Positions 32,143-43,420 of a stretch of DNA of 64,000 bases are shown here, in pieces (positions within the stretch are counted from its first letter, which is position 1; each line of letters opens with the position of its first letter). The notes under the pieces are model-generated. The model saw only the letters and a list, made by a program, of their open reading frames with translations, was not told where the DNA came from and ran no database searches. The translations under genes were made by a program, and so were the position numbers. Source of the stretch: Protula sp. h YS-2021 (Eukaryota; Annelida; Polychaeta; Sabellida; Serpulidae); the NCBI GenBank assembly GCA_949752745.1, contig OX457027.1, positions 62,912,329 through 62,976,328 on the forward strand, written 5' to 3'.

Positions 32143-34479
32143 TTATAAGATCGTGTATGAGGAGATTAAACTAAACTTTAACTGAGATTTAAACGATTTT
32201 AAGCAGCTGATATTCTTTAAAGCATCTGGTAACGAGTTCCAGAATTTTACCCCAACTATACTGATACAGTGTTGCTTTAACGTAGTTCTAACATAACAAC
32301 TTAAGAATTTTCCATGTTGTCTTTTCTTCCTTTCATTTTGTACATTTATATTAACATAACATTGTATATTTTTAGGAAAAAGGTAATATTTTGCTTTAAA
32401 CATGATAACTAGTGTTTTAAATTTGACGATATCGTAAAAAGTTAACAATTTCAAAGAATGAAACAATTGTTGAGAATGTGTTAGTTTAGGTGCATTATTA
32501 ATTAATCTTATAGCTCTCTTTTGTAGAATGAAAATGCACCTTGTGTTAGTTTTGTAGGTGTTACCCCAGTCCTCTATACAATACATCATAGATGGGAGAA
32601 ACAATGTACAATAAATCATATATACAGTATTACTCTCCAAGACAAAACTAGATTTGCACAATATTGAAATACATTTCGACAAATTACTTCTGACTTTTAA
32701 TACGTGTGCTTTCCATGAAAGTTTCTCCTCTATAATAATACCTAGGAATTTAGTTGAGCTAGCACGCTTGACAGTTTCTTCTGCGAACAAGATATTCACA
32801 TCCAGACTTCTATTTGAGTGTCCAAATACCATGAAATTTGTTTTCGATACATTAAGAGAAAGCTTATTTAATTTGAACCAAGTGTTTAACTTTATTAATT
32901 CTATGTTGATTATTTTTTCAATTTCTGATACATTTTTCCCTGTGTAAAAAATATTTGTATCATCCGCGAAGAGAATGAACTTTAGTAACTTTGAAACATT
33001 CACAATATCATTAATATATAAGACAAATAATTTTGGACCTAAAATGGAGCCTTGAGGGACACCACAGATTACATTAGATGTAGTAGAAACAAAGTTATCG
33101 ATCTGAACAAATTGCTGACGATTTGCCAAGTAGCTTTCAATCCATTCATTTGAGATGCCTCTTATACCATAATAGTTGAGTATGTTGAGAAGAACACTAT
33201 GATTTATCGTGTCAAACGCCTTTTCTAGATCTATGAATACCCCTATTGTTGCATGCTTTTTATCTAATGCGCTCGTTAATTCTTCAAGTAACTGTATTAA
33301 AGCTAAGGATGTTGAACGGCAATTTCGGAATCCATATTGACTTTCAGCTAACAGATTGTTACTTTCTACAAATTTATTTAGACGATTTTCGAACAATTTT
33401 TCCAGGATTTTTGAGAACTGGGGCAAAAGTGACATGGGTCTATAATTGTTAAGTTTTGATCTGTCACCTGACTTGAACAGTGGAGAAACTTGAGCTAATT
33501 TCATTTTATCTGGAAATATACCGGTTGAAAAAGAAAGATTACAGATTGCAGTAAGGGGACTCACAATACTAGGCATCACTCTTTTAACGATATCCATGGA
33601 AATATCATTGCAATCAAGCGACACTTTGTTTTGGAAACCTCCTATCACGCTCTCAAATTCCTTAATTTCTACTGGGTTTAAAAACATGGAGTTAGGATTT
33701 CTACTTCCTAAAAAATCATATATGTTACCATTGTTTACATCTTCAATTTTTTCTGCTAGATTTGGTCCTACATTAACGAAAAACCTGTTAAACACATTGA
33801 CAATATTCTGTTTACCCGAAATTTTTGTACCGTCACAATTTACCAAATTATCTGGATAACTACACTTTACATGCTGGCGCTTCAACACATTATTTAACAC
33901 TATCCAGGTACCTTTTATTTTTCCATAGCAATTTTGTAGCATATGTGTATAATAACTCTTTTTACAATAACTTAAAATAATGTTTAACTTGTTTCGATAC
34001 CTTTTAAACTTGACTTCATTTTGAACTGTTCTACAATTGATAAAATGTTTATACAATACATCACGCTTGTGGCATGCATTTATAAAACCACGCGTCATCC
34101 AAGGCTTATTTGTAGCTTTCGATTTAGATACAACACGTTTTTTTGGGCAGTTTTTACCATATAGTTTTTTTAATTTTTCTAAAAAAGTGTCATATGCAAT
34201 ATTAACATCCCTAGTGACATCCGACCATGTACAATCACTTAATTCCGTTTTTAGTGCCTCTATACTGTTATCATTTACGACTCTTCTGTAAACAATTCTA
34301 TCTTTCTTTTCACATTTAAACCCTGAATAGTTACATATAGAGAAAATACCTAGATGGTCGCTGATATTACAGATAAGAATACCATTTACTGGCCTTTCGA
34401 CTCTATCGCTGTCATCTAACAATGAGGAATGAGCAAATACGGAATTGCAGCTTTGCAACTTATCTGATATGGGCATCAT
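32143..34479 (-). CDS. LINE reverse transcriptase (partial endonuclease, RT, C-terminal region)
   Basis: The ORF has 778 codons uninterrupted by stops. Residues 38-46 (NISDHLGIF) hold the SDH motif that ends the AP-endonuclease domain. The RT domain follows: NYRPMSLLPQ in its early part, the first catalytic Asp of FIDLEKAFD at about 417, GVPQGSILGP, and the FADD box at 504-507 (Asp codons 32959-32964). A C-terminal region has LGIIIEEKLSW and the Cys/His-containing tail typical of such LINEs. The full protein would have about 200 more residues of endonuclease. The first ATG is simply the first in the truncated frame; the nearest upstream stop in that frame is at 34492-34494. An intact frame suggests a fairly recent insertion. 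Confidence 0.88.
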   Translation of the reverse strand: MMPISDKLQSCNSVFAHSSLLDDSDRVERPVNGILICNISDHLGIFSICNYSGFKCEKKDRIVYRRVVNDNSIEALKTELSDCTWSDVTRDVNIAYDTFLEKLKKLYGKNCPKKRVVSKSKATNKPWMTRGFINACHKRDVLYKHFINCRTVQNEVKFKRYRNKLNIILSYCKKSYYTHMLQNCYGKIKGTWIVLNNVLKRQHVKCSYPDNLVNCDGTKISGKQNIVNVFNRFFVNVGPNLAEKIEDVNNGNIYDFLGSRNPNSMFLNPVEIKEFESVIGGFQNKVSLDCNDISMDIVKRVMPSIVSPLTAICNLSFSTGIFPDKMKLAQVSPLFKSGDRSKLNNYRPMSLLPQFSKILEKLFENRLNKFVESNNLLAESQYGFRNCRSTSLALIQLLEELTSALDKKHATIGVFIDLEKAFDTINHSVLLNILNYYGIRGISNEWIESYLANRQQFVQIDNFVSTTSNVICGVPQGSILGPKLFVLYINDIVNVSKLLKFILFADDTNIFYTGKNVSEIEKIINIELIKLNTWFKLNKLSLNVSKTNFMVFGHSNRSLDVNILFAEETVKRASSTKFLGIIIEEKLSWKAHVLKVRSNLSKCISILCKSSFVLESNTVYMIYCTLFLPSMMYCIEDWGNTYKTNTRCIFILQKRAIRLINNAPKLTHSQQLFHSLKLLTFYDIVKFKTLVIMFKAKYYLFPKNIQCYVNINVQNERKKRQHGKFLSCYVRTTLKQHCISIVGVKFWNSLPDALKNISCLKSFKSQLKFSLISSYTIL

Positions 34480-34494
34480 GATGGCTGCACATCA

Positions 34495-36436
34495 GTAACT
34501 ATTGTATGTAAATATATCTACGGCATGCAACTAAAAATTTAAGTTCTTCTCAGTCACCTGTGAATTAACAATTGAATTTTTAGTTACTGTCGTGAAAAGA
34601 CGACATAATAAATCAGACAAATTAAATGTTTACTTAATTTCCAATGCCTCAAACTACTGGAAAAAAGAAAATGCGTGGAATGAATAAATATGAATAAGCT
34701 ATTTTATTCATTATCTCACTTGGCAAATGTGGTGGTATTTTTCATAGACTTCCAAGTGTAAAAATCTGCCGACTATAATGAATTGTGTAAGTTTTTTCAC
34801 GTTTATAACCTTACCAATTGAAATCTTTATCAATTTCTATTACATCTATTGTTATTTTTATTGCTGAAACAGCACGAAATAACTATATCTTTAATTTTTA
34901 TCACTAACATAAATTCGAAAAATATCATTTGATAAACGTCCTTTAAACATTATTGTTATTATGAAAGATAATGTGTGTGAAAGTTCTATCGATAGTGTTT
35001 TCAGAACCACAAAGTACGATAAGGGAATATATATCTGCCATTGAAAGTGAGGCACTGGATGCCTTAGATAATTGAAAAAAGATGATTTTTCAATGTCCAA
35101 TACCCGAGCTGCAATGCTATATACGGTTGACTTTGCAAAGAACATCAATATAGAGCAAGAATGCTACATGTTGCAATAAACTTACACCTATAGCCACTAG
35201 TTTAAATGTTATTGGTTTAAATAAGTCTTCTGCATTTTCATAGCCATGTGAAGAAAATAAAGATTTTTAAGCGATTTCAAAATGTTCTAGAAAAGAAAAT
35301 CTTGAAGAGTAAAACGTATAATCCCAGATTTAGACTATCTTTCGAGTCTTGCTGGGTTCATTTAAGAATTACTTTTAATTTATATTGATATTTTCATTAA
35401 CTTTAAAGTATAAAACGATTTCGATACATAATTTAAGACGGTCATTTTTCTTTTTTTTCTACACTCTCAAAGAAAAAAATGGTGATTTATGACAATGTTT
35501 AGACAACTTTTCAGTACTGAAACGACACAAATGTCTTTGCAATCGAGAAGTTTGGAAAATGGTAAAATAAAAGATGCCTCAGGCCATCGACATACTGATC
35601 ACCGGAGTATCTCAAGCTGTAATTGCTATTTTGGGGTGACCACAAGACGATGCAGAGACTGGATCAGCCATACATTTTACAAGTTTCGAGTTATCACCGC
35701 ACGACATCTCCAAGAATTTGTTATTCGGTCCCACCAGCCATGCATCGAACAAGTTTTAATAATCGCCGTATGATATTAAGACATCGTGAATCACTCGGGA
35801 AATTAGAACAGGGTCGTATTTAGTGACGCATCCCGCTATTTGTTGTGAGCGTCGCAGACTTGAACGATGTCACTATTTGTGTGTGTAGAAGTGGATAGGT
35901 TTGGAGGCGGCAGTACAAGAATTTGTGGAGCAATAGAACACTAAAGAAATGTGCGAGCCACTAAAATCTTGCGTAGAAGTCCTTAAATGTGTAACTTTTT
36001 CAGATATTACATTTTAAAACTCAAATAACTATTTGAAATGTAATAATGATAAGAAAGACACAAAATTCATGAACAATTCTTTGCAGTGAAGAAGCGACAG
36101 AAGGAATTTTGCAAAGCAACATTTTTTTCAAGCTGTCTCACTTAAACCCAAATCCAAACGGCATGACATGCAAAAGTAATGCCAGAAATTTGTCCACATT
36201 TAAGGTGAAAACAACATTATCATATTCCTTAAACAAATACCTACTTGATGTATTTATATCAAAATGACAAATGCAACGTATACTATGATCAAACACCATC
36301 CGGCCCTTTATGATCTTAATTACCTTTAATATAATTAAATTAAATATATTATGCATATAAGCTTTACATTTAATTAAACTAAAATGAAGTTCATATGCTT
36401 TGATATGCTGAGTTAACATAAGTCAAAACAATAGAA
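34495..36436. other. Intergenic, nothing recognised
   Basis: AT-rich sequence. The overlapping short ORFs at 35489-35823 (+) look mildly like degraded transposase but cannot be assigned. No RNA genes or arrays were seen. Confidence 0.5.
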
Positions 36437-36571
<135 letters not shown>

Positions 36572-36982
36572 ACAGATTAATATTAAAGTTAGATGGTTGT
36601 GTTCTTAGACTTATAAGTGATATAAATAATGAAAATTAATAAGGAATGCTTGGTTAAACTTATAGTGTACGTTTGTATCTTTGGCAATTTGTAATTGTTA
36701 CTGATAAAAGACTGTCTTTCTAAGTTTTCACCCTTATCACAGCAATTAATAAAAAGTGTGTTCGAAACCACTTAGTTAAAATGCGTGATGGTTAACTGTT
36801 TTGTTTTAATATTAACAGATTAATAGACTGAGATACCTTGTGACAAATCCAAACCGTTCGCAAAGGGCTACCTATGTATAAATTTTAGACGTGATATATT
36901 TCCCAAGTGTTTCGTTGCAGTATAAATTATTATGGCTTGCTTTATTGACAACAGGGAATTTTTGCACAATGTTTGTGCCTTT

Positions 36983-37483
36983 ATTAACACTTGACAAGCC
37001 TTTGGCTTGCAAGGTGTTTCTGAATTTGTGCGAGCAGCCGTTGGTATCTTTTTTTCTTGACAGTGAACGAATTTTTTGGGTCACCTACTCAGCTGACACT
37101 GCGGGCCCTAGGGCCACGAAACTTGGGACTTAGGTAGAACTTGATATAAACGTGTGCATGGCACTTTTTATTTTCTCCTACGATTTCGTTCTCTTATTTA
37201 AAACGCCATGTGAAAAGAATGTAATTTTTACAAGTAAATATGGAGCATTTATTACACAGCACAGAACACACAGTTGCTTAGCTTTGTGCGAGCTCTCACT
37301 GCGTAAATAGATAACACAAGGCGTATGCCTGATCAGCCAATAAAACCTTAAGTCAACATAAAAAAAAAAAAAGACGGATTCAATCTGTGTTGTTTGCAAT
37401 ATATAATTCAAGAAATAACCCATTGAAGGAAGTATTTTTGCGTTTTAATTTTTGTCAAGTGCTAGCGAATGAGGTTCTAGTTT
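36983..37483 (+). repeat. Dispersed repeat family X, copy 3
   Basis: Starts TTAACACTTGACAAG and contains TTTGTCAAGTGCT near its right end, as in copy 1. The body has matching landmarks (GCAGCCGTTGGT, GACACTGCGGGCCCTAG, CCTACGATTTCGTT) and is more diverged in the middle. Confidence 0.7.
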
Positions 37484-37677
37484 CTTTACGCGACTGAATG
37501 CGCATATTTCCAACGTATTGCTCAACATTTTGAATGCACTCTGTATCTTAGAAACATATGAATACTATTTTCCAAATTATCGTTTTAAATAATACAGGAA
37601 AAACAGACATCACGGCCGATCAAAATCTGTTTGCGTTTTGCAAAGTTTTAGATTGGTCAAATCCAATGAATATGTAG

Positions 37678-37702
37678 GGGGGGGGGGGGGGCTGGGGGGG
37701 AG
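37678..37702. repeat. Poly-G tract
   Basis: A run of 14-15 G, then CT, then 7 G and AGG. A possible quadruplex-forming sequence. Confidence 0.9.
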
Positions 37703-38785
37703 GCAATGCAAATCAAACGTCATTAAATGTGAGTAAATTAATAGTATCAATATCAGAGTAGTATCACTAGAATGCAGTTCAAACCTTGATTAATAGGTTC
37801 TGGTGTATATTAAATATTTTAGTCGATTACATTACCAAGAAGATGATTTAGAAAATATTTGAAAGAAAGGCAAAGGCACTAATTATAATATATAATTTTT
37901 ACACATTCTTATGTTATTTATTTATATATAGAATGCCAGATCAAGTAACATACGGTACAAAAATATCTAGAAAGCAATTAAACCATCCATAAAAAACTAA
38001 AAGCTGTATATTGATCGTGGAAATAGCAATAGGCTTGGGCATAATATTAAAAAGAATTGCATAAAACCCGAGGACGGGATACTCCTTTAAACAGTTGCTT
38101 CATATTCATGCGCACATACAAACACTCGTACGACAGACAAACACTTCCAGTGCCTAGAATCAGAGCCATGGAAATCGGTCGTAAAAAGATATTTAATTTG
38201 TTTAATTAATAAGTTTCTGTTCCAGGTTTCTATGGCAATAGCTCACTCAACTCACACAGGCATTGTCTTTTCCCATTCACCATTAGCCAATTTCTTCAAT
38301 AAATTAAGAAAAAAAATACAGCAGTGTTTTTTTCTGTTCCTGTGATGTTTCTTGATAATTTTGTTTTGTTACAAGAGTTTTGTTGTAAATGCCAGAAAAT
38401 TGTCAAGAAAACAGAGCAGCTGGGATAACTTATGGTACGATTATTTTATTGAAAATGACGAAGTGGCCATATATCCATCTAACTTGGCATTTTATTCAAC
38501 AACACATGTTTTAGTATAATGGACATGTAAATCAAAAACAAAAGAAGACGGAAAACAGAACTGTTAAAGAAGTGACCCTGATTTACAGCAATATGGTAAA
38601 TGATTCAAAAGATCGTCTATTTCATTAAGTACAAACAAAAGAGCACGTTGAAATAAATCACAACTGCTGCAATATTGAACTGAATATGAACTGATTATTC
38701 CTTGAAAATAACCATGGGACAAAAATAATTATAATACATATGCCCATAAATGGTGAATTAGACCTTAAAACATCGCACATCTGCC

Positions 38786-38788
<3 letters not shown>
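37703..38788. other. Intergenic, nothing recognised
   Basis: AT-rich sequence with no ORF, repeat or RNA gene that I can support. Confidence 0.5.

Positions 38789-38861
<73 letters not shown>
38789..38861. repeat. (TA)n microsatellite, about 73 bp
   Basis: Uninterrupted TA repeats between CTGCCAAC and TCTGTG. Confidence 0.97.
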
Positions 38862-38863
<2 letters not shown>

Positions 38864-39269
38864 GTGTTTCCAGTATGCCATACGCGTAAAAGTAAAACAG
38901 CGGAATTGCATCTTAGAGATATATCATATACTATAGCTTTCAATTTGCGATTACAACTGACATTCAATAGTCTTTAGGCGTTTGTTGCTTTCCAACGCAT
39001 GATCTTTTCAAATGCTTCAGCTGCCCAGTATATGCATCCATCACCATTCAACTTCAAATAATGGCTATCATAAATCATTTTAGATCGCCCTTTTAGCCAT
39101 AGAAAATGATCTTTTATGGCGATTAATACGCTACCGCGCAACTTTGCTTGTAAAGATTATTTAATACACCCAATATTGCCACAAAAGGCATAACTCGCCA
39201 GAAATATTATACTTCTTTCTGTGAGTGTTGTTACCGTTCTTGCTGTCTTGTCATAATCATGTCTAACGC

Positions 39270-39375
<106 letters not shown>

Positions 39376-40353
39376 TCGAAGATATTATCATCTCCCATCA
39401 AAAAATCCAGAAAATTTTGTCAAGGGGAACTGAATTTACACGTCACCACATCCTGTTCAATATAGCTGGTTAAATTGAATGCCGTCCTGATTAAATGCCG
39501 TGCTAACTAGGGGTGAGCAGTAAATTCGTAAAGCATTGACATTTGCTATCCATATCCCCGACACCCGGATCTCGTGCAAACGATAATACATTGAAAGTCC
39601 CAATAATAATAATAAAAAAATCTGATGTTCCATTTTTTTTCTATGTAAAATCATTGTCGGCATGATTCATATATAACACTTTATTTCCTGGCTACACGAC
39701 ACTTTGATCTTACGTTACCATGGAAACTGTCATTGATTGTTTGAAGCTGTCAGTTAAATGGACATGATTGCTGTTGATGAGCTTCTGTGTGGCAGGAGCG
39801 ACTTTGCAGAGAGAATCACGGCATTAGGAGACAGATTGGTAAGAAAATACTAGGCAGATATAGCCCTTATGTCCCGACTGGTTCGTCACGCGAAGCTAGC
39901 TTAAACATGTCACACTAAATCTCAACTAACAGGAGACTAATACGAAGCTACCGCTTAAATATTTAAGGCTGTAACTGATTTTCTTTCTCGCTACATCGTG
40001 CTATTTCCTTTTCTTATAATTAATAAAATGCTAACATGCTGACGATTTGTATGGATATAAATGATGTTTATTTTCGTTTTAAACGGTCGTAGGCGTATGC
40101 TTTATGGCAAATGTCACTGTCTGAGTAAAAGAGTACGAAATTTTCTCTGGCTTCTGCTTGCTTGAAACAACCCCTTAAACTCGGCCTGTGATTGGCAAAC
40201 TTTAGGCACCCTACATTCTCGACAGTGATCTCGCATGATGTCCACCATAAACATCTTGTCGCCATTCCGCTATCTGTCGCGCGTTGTAGCCATATATGTA
40301 TATGTGTAGCTATATACAGTCATACTTTTTACAATTTGTTCATCAATATCAGC

Positions 40354-40800
40354 ATGCAGCTAAGGGAACAGCAACGTCAAGCTCTTTCGAAATTCCATAA
40401 TAGTGCAACTTATATTGGCTCACAGCAGAGATCGGGGCGTCAAAAATATAGGATCAAAAAGCTCCTGAATGCTGATACTGCAGAAGCGCTCATAAGGGAG
40501 GACTTTTTCCACCTTATTGACAGTGCTGCCTTAAAGGCCCTAAAACTCACATTAGTCCAGCAGCTTGTCCTTCCGGTAGCAGTAAGCGAGATGAAAGGCA
40601 TCGACGGCAGAGAATGGAGCTCCACAAAAACAAGGCGAACTGACACGCCACAATCAGACGCACAGCAAAAGCCCCTCGTGATGGTAGAGAACTTGCAGTG
40701 CATTGAAAATCAGTCGATGGCAGCATATGTGGAATCCATGAACGAGAAGCCGCTCCCCGGAGAAGGCCCCTGGCTGACAGAAAAAAACAGGAAAAAATAA
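40354..40800 (+). pseudogene. Gag-like first ORF of the DIRS-like relic
   Basis: An open frame from ATG at 40354 to TAA at 40798-40800 gives about 148 residues, rich in Gln, Lys and Arg, ending KNRKK. It lies directly 5' of the zinc-motif and RT pieces, so it is read as the structural ORF of the element. Domain identity is not recognised directly. The ORF may be truncated at its end, because the zinc motif lies 3' in another frame. Confidence 0.5.
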
Positions 40801-41229
40801 CATCTCTTCGTTCAAGACTTCTGCTGTTCGTTTCTCGGGTCTTGGACTGAGGTCACAGTGCTGATTGCGCAGACTCTCGCGGCCTGCTTGCAGAGGAAAC
40901 AACCACGTAGTCCAACAAGCCAAGACGCGTCGCCTCGAGAGACACCACGCTCTGAGATATGCCTGAATTACAATGGTCACAAGGGTTGCTCCCGGCCCCG
41001 CTGCAGATTCGTCCACGCTTTCAGCACTTGTCTGGAGAAGCGTCCGGAGATATCTCCACCGCCAATAGCAACACGCCGCCTTTCAGCCTAAATTCGAAAG
41101 TGCAAGCAACTTTAAGAAGACGTAAACGTAAACAAAGACTAGATTCAGTCCGGCCCTAATAGCTGCGCTTCGCAGAGCAAATTTAGGGATAAAGCGGAGG
41201 CAGAAATAAGGAATGACCCACAACTAGGC

Positions 41230-41770
41230 CGCTGCAGACCTGTATAACACAAACCAGCCATCGGGTCTCCAATCTCTGCAGTTCCGAAGGGCGAGAATGG
41301 CATACGACCAATCCAAGACTGCTTGCTTCGCCCGACCAACACACATTTACGTTCATCGACGCAGCAGCAGCCTTGACGGAACAGGGATCCTATATGTGTA
41401 AGGTTGACCTAAAATCCGCTTATCGCTAGGCCAGTCTGAGCTCATTCTCGCAACAAATTATAGATCTGAAGGGGAAGTTCGACTGTGATTCGCATGTCAC
41501 ATATATGATCGACACGCGCTTCCCGTTCGGGCTTCCCTTAGCGCTGGAATCTTCCACTGGATAACCCAAAGCGTTTGCCGGATACCCCATCGCCAGGGAA
41601 TCAAAGCCGTCATCTGCTATCTTGATGGCATAACGGTAGAAACGTACACAAACCCAATAAAAGCCATGGGATGCCTCATCCACTTGTTAGTTCAGCTTGG
41701 TTTCTCTATCAACTGGAACAAGAGCATTTCTCCCACCCAGTGCCTCACCTTCCTGGAGTTAGGATAAACA
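41230..41770 (+). pseudogene. DIRS-type reverse transcriptase, degenerate
   Basis: The pieces use at least two frames with stops at KVDLKSAYR* and LELG*. The YLDD box reads YLDG, so the second catalytic Asp of the box is lost. Upstream, an ISAVPKG/IRPIQDC stretch corresponds to the VPK...R.I.D region of DIRS/Ty3-related RTs. Clearly inactive. Confidence 0.72.
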
Positions 41771-42310
41771 CACTGGACTGACCCCTCGCGAACTCGCAGG
41801 GTAAGATACAGGACACTCAGGATTTAATTAACCACTGGATCACTACCTCAGCAAACTCGCTGTACTGCAACTGGTCAGAGGATTTGTCTCGCCTATCTCA
41901 GGAGCATATTCACACAAAGGCACTAGCTGCCGTTTCCCTTTCAACCAAGCGATGAGCACCGCTCTTCGCGTACCACAAAATCACTGTCTTCGCAGGCAAC
42001 ACCGTGACTGTCACCGCGTTGAATAGGGGTTCACCAAGGAGTTCACCTCGGATATTTTTACGGACAGCCTCGTGCCTTGTGTTTCCATAACATTAGCGGA
42101 CTGCTTCGCATATATCAGTAGCCGTGCGAATAAGCTCGCAATCTCGAGAGTCCTCAGCCTCCCACACGCTACTTTCGCCTTCACGCACATTCCTTCGCCG
42201 ACTCACGCAATTACATGTCACAATAATAAATTTCCGATACTGGACTACGAAAAAGTCAGATCAAGAAAGCAACCGAAGGAGGGGAAGCAAATATCCGCCT
42301 TTGCTTCCGG

Positions 42311-43347
42311 TATTTAGTGTTTAGTTGCTCAAATCTACGGAGCAACATCGTTTTGGGTAGATCTTGAACTTTTTGGACTTAAGTGCCTCCGCTGTGCTTT
42401 ATTTGTTTCTTTATGTAGTATTCAATCGAGAAAGAAGCAGCGAAAAAATAAGTTTACTCAAAACGTTCCTACTTTTATTCGAGTTCAAATGACGGCATTT
42501 TGCATGATTCTGTGTCAGAGACGGGATTAAGTTATTCAGACATCGCGGCTATATGGAAGCAGCTGCTTAAGACTCTTAGTTTTTATTATGCTTAAGCTTA
42601 AATCACTGCTAGCAGATACAGAGCTTGCCTCATACCGTATTTTTCATATCGGAGATTTTTATATTATGATTTTTTTCACAACCAAAAGTTCCGTCTCTTA
42701 AAACCTACAGATACTTAGAAATAATAAAATTTTGTACCTCTTCATAAAAGAATGGAAATTTAGTGATGGATATTTTACTTGCAATCGAGGACAAAAAGCA
42801 GAGCTCTGAAATTTTCCAAATCTTTATGAGTCATGCATTCTTTGACAACCAGTGACCTGGAATCCTCTAGATGCAGGGGGTGGGACAGGGGAATATTTGC
42901 ATATATGGCTTGGTTAGGAACATGTGACAAAGCTTCTCCACCCCACCTTTTTCAGTAAAAAATCTGCGATCCGTATGCTTTCACTTTTTAGGACTCAAGA
43001 TTTTCGTTTTTCCTACAAATGCAATCTTTTTACTTTTCGATGACAATTTGTGATCTTTTCGTTTTTTTTTTTTAAATTGCACTTTTCCCACTCTGTTCAA
43101 AGTAAAATGGCGATCAGTTTGCCCTTTAAATGCTCAAATATTTAAGCTTATAAATGGCGAAAACCCACTGTTTTAGCTTTTGGGATTAGGAATCTGCGAA
43201 CTTTTATATTTTCACATGGCGTAAAATGCGACCTTTGCGTTTTTGACATGGCGAAAGGTGCGCTCTTTTCGCTTTTCATATGGAGAGATCTCCTTTTCGC
43301 TTTATTTTTGTCTCCGCACTCTACCAACGGATTACACTAAGTATACG
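42311..43347. other. Intergenic, nothing recognised
   Basis: AT-rich sequence with no supported gene. A loose repetition of the words TTTTCGCTTTT/GCGA at 42990-43310 looks like a degenerate short repeat. Confidence 0.45.
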
Positions 43348-43420
43348 CTCCCTCCTCCCCTCCCCTCCCCTCCCCTCCCCTCCCCTCTCCTCCCCTCCCC
43401 TCCCCTCCCCTCCCCTCCCT
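43348..43420. repeat. (CTCCC)n pyrimidine microsatellite
   Basis: About 14 units of TCCCC/CTCCC. A long homopyrimidine strand like this can form triplex or quadruplex structures. Confidence 0.95.

Larger units (their letters stand above)
31773..34490 (-). mobile_element. 5'-truncated non-LTR retrotransposon (LINE, CR1/L2-like group)
   Basis: The element consists of a long reverse-transcriptase ORF, about 350 bp of 3' UTR and a pentanucleotide tail. Only the last part of the apurinic endonuclease is present, so the copy is 5' truncated, as expected from incomplete reverse transcription. A target duplication was not identified. The CR1/L2-like placement is inferred from motif style (YRPMSLLPQFSKILEKL, CGVPQGSILGP, YINDI) and the tail. 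Confidence 0.85.
40340..42310 (+). mobile_element. DIRS-like retrotransposon relic
   Basis: A Gag-like ORF is followed by a CCCH-type zinc motif (CLNYN, GCSRPRCRFVH) and then a broken reverse transcriptase. RT pieces in order, across frames, are PISAVPKGENGIRPIQDC, CKVDLKSAYR, DTRFPFGL, ICYLDGI and LGFSINWNKSISPTQCLTFLEL. KVDLKSAYR and the LGF-INW-K-PTQ-L-FL pattern are typical of DIRS-group RTs. In-frame stops and frameshifts are frequent. No tyrosine recombinase or terminal repeats were recognised. Confidence 0.7.

Noticed and set aside
35489..35823. Two overlapping + ORFs considered as a Tc1-like transposase remnant
   Set aside because: No DDE motif or helix-turn-helix could be aligned with confidence.
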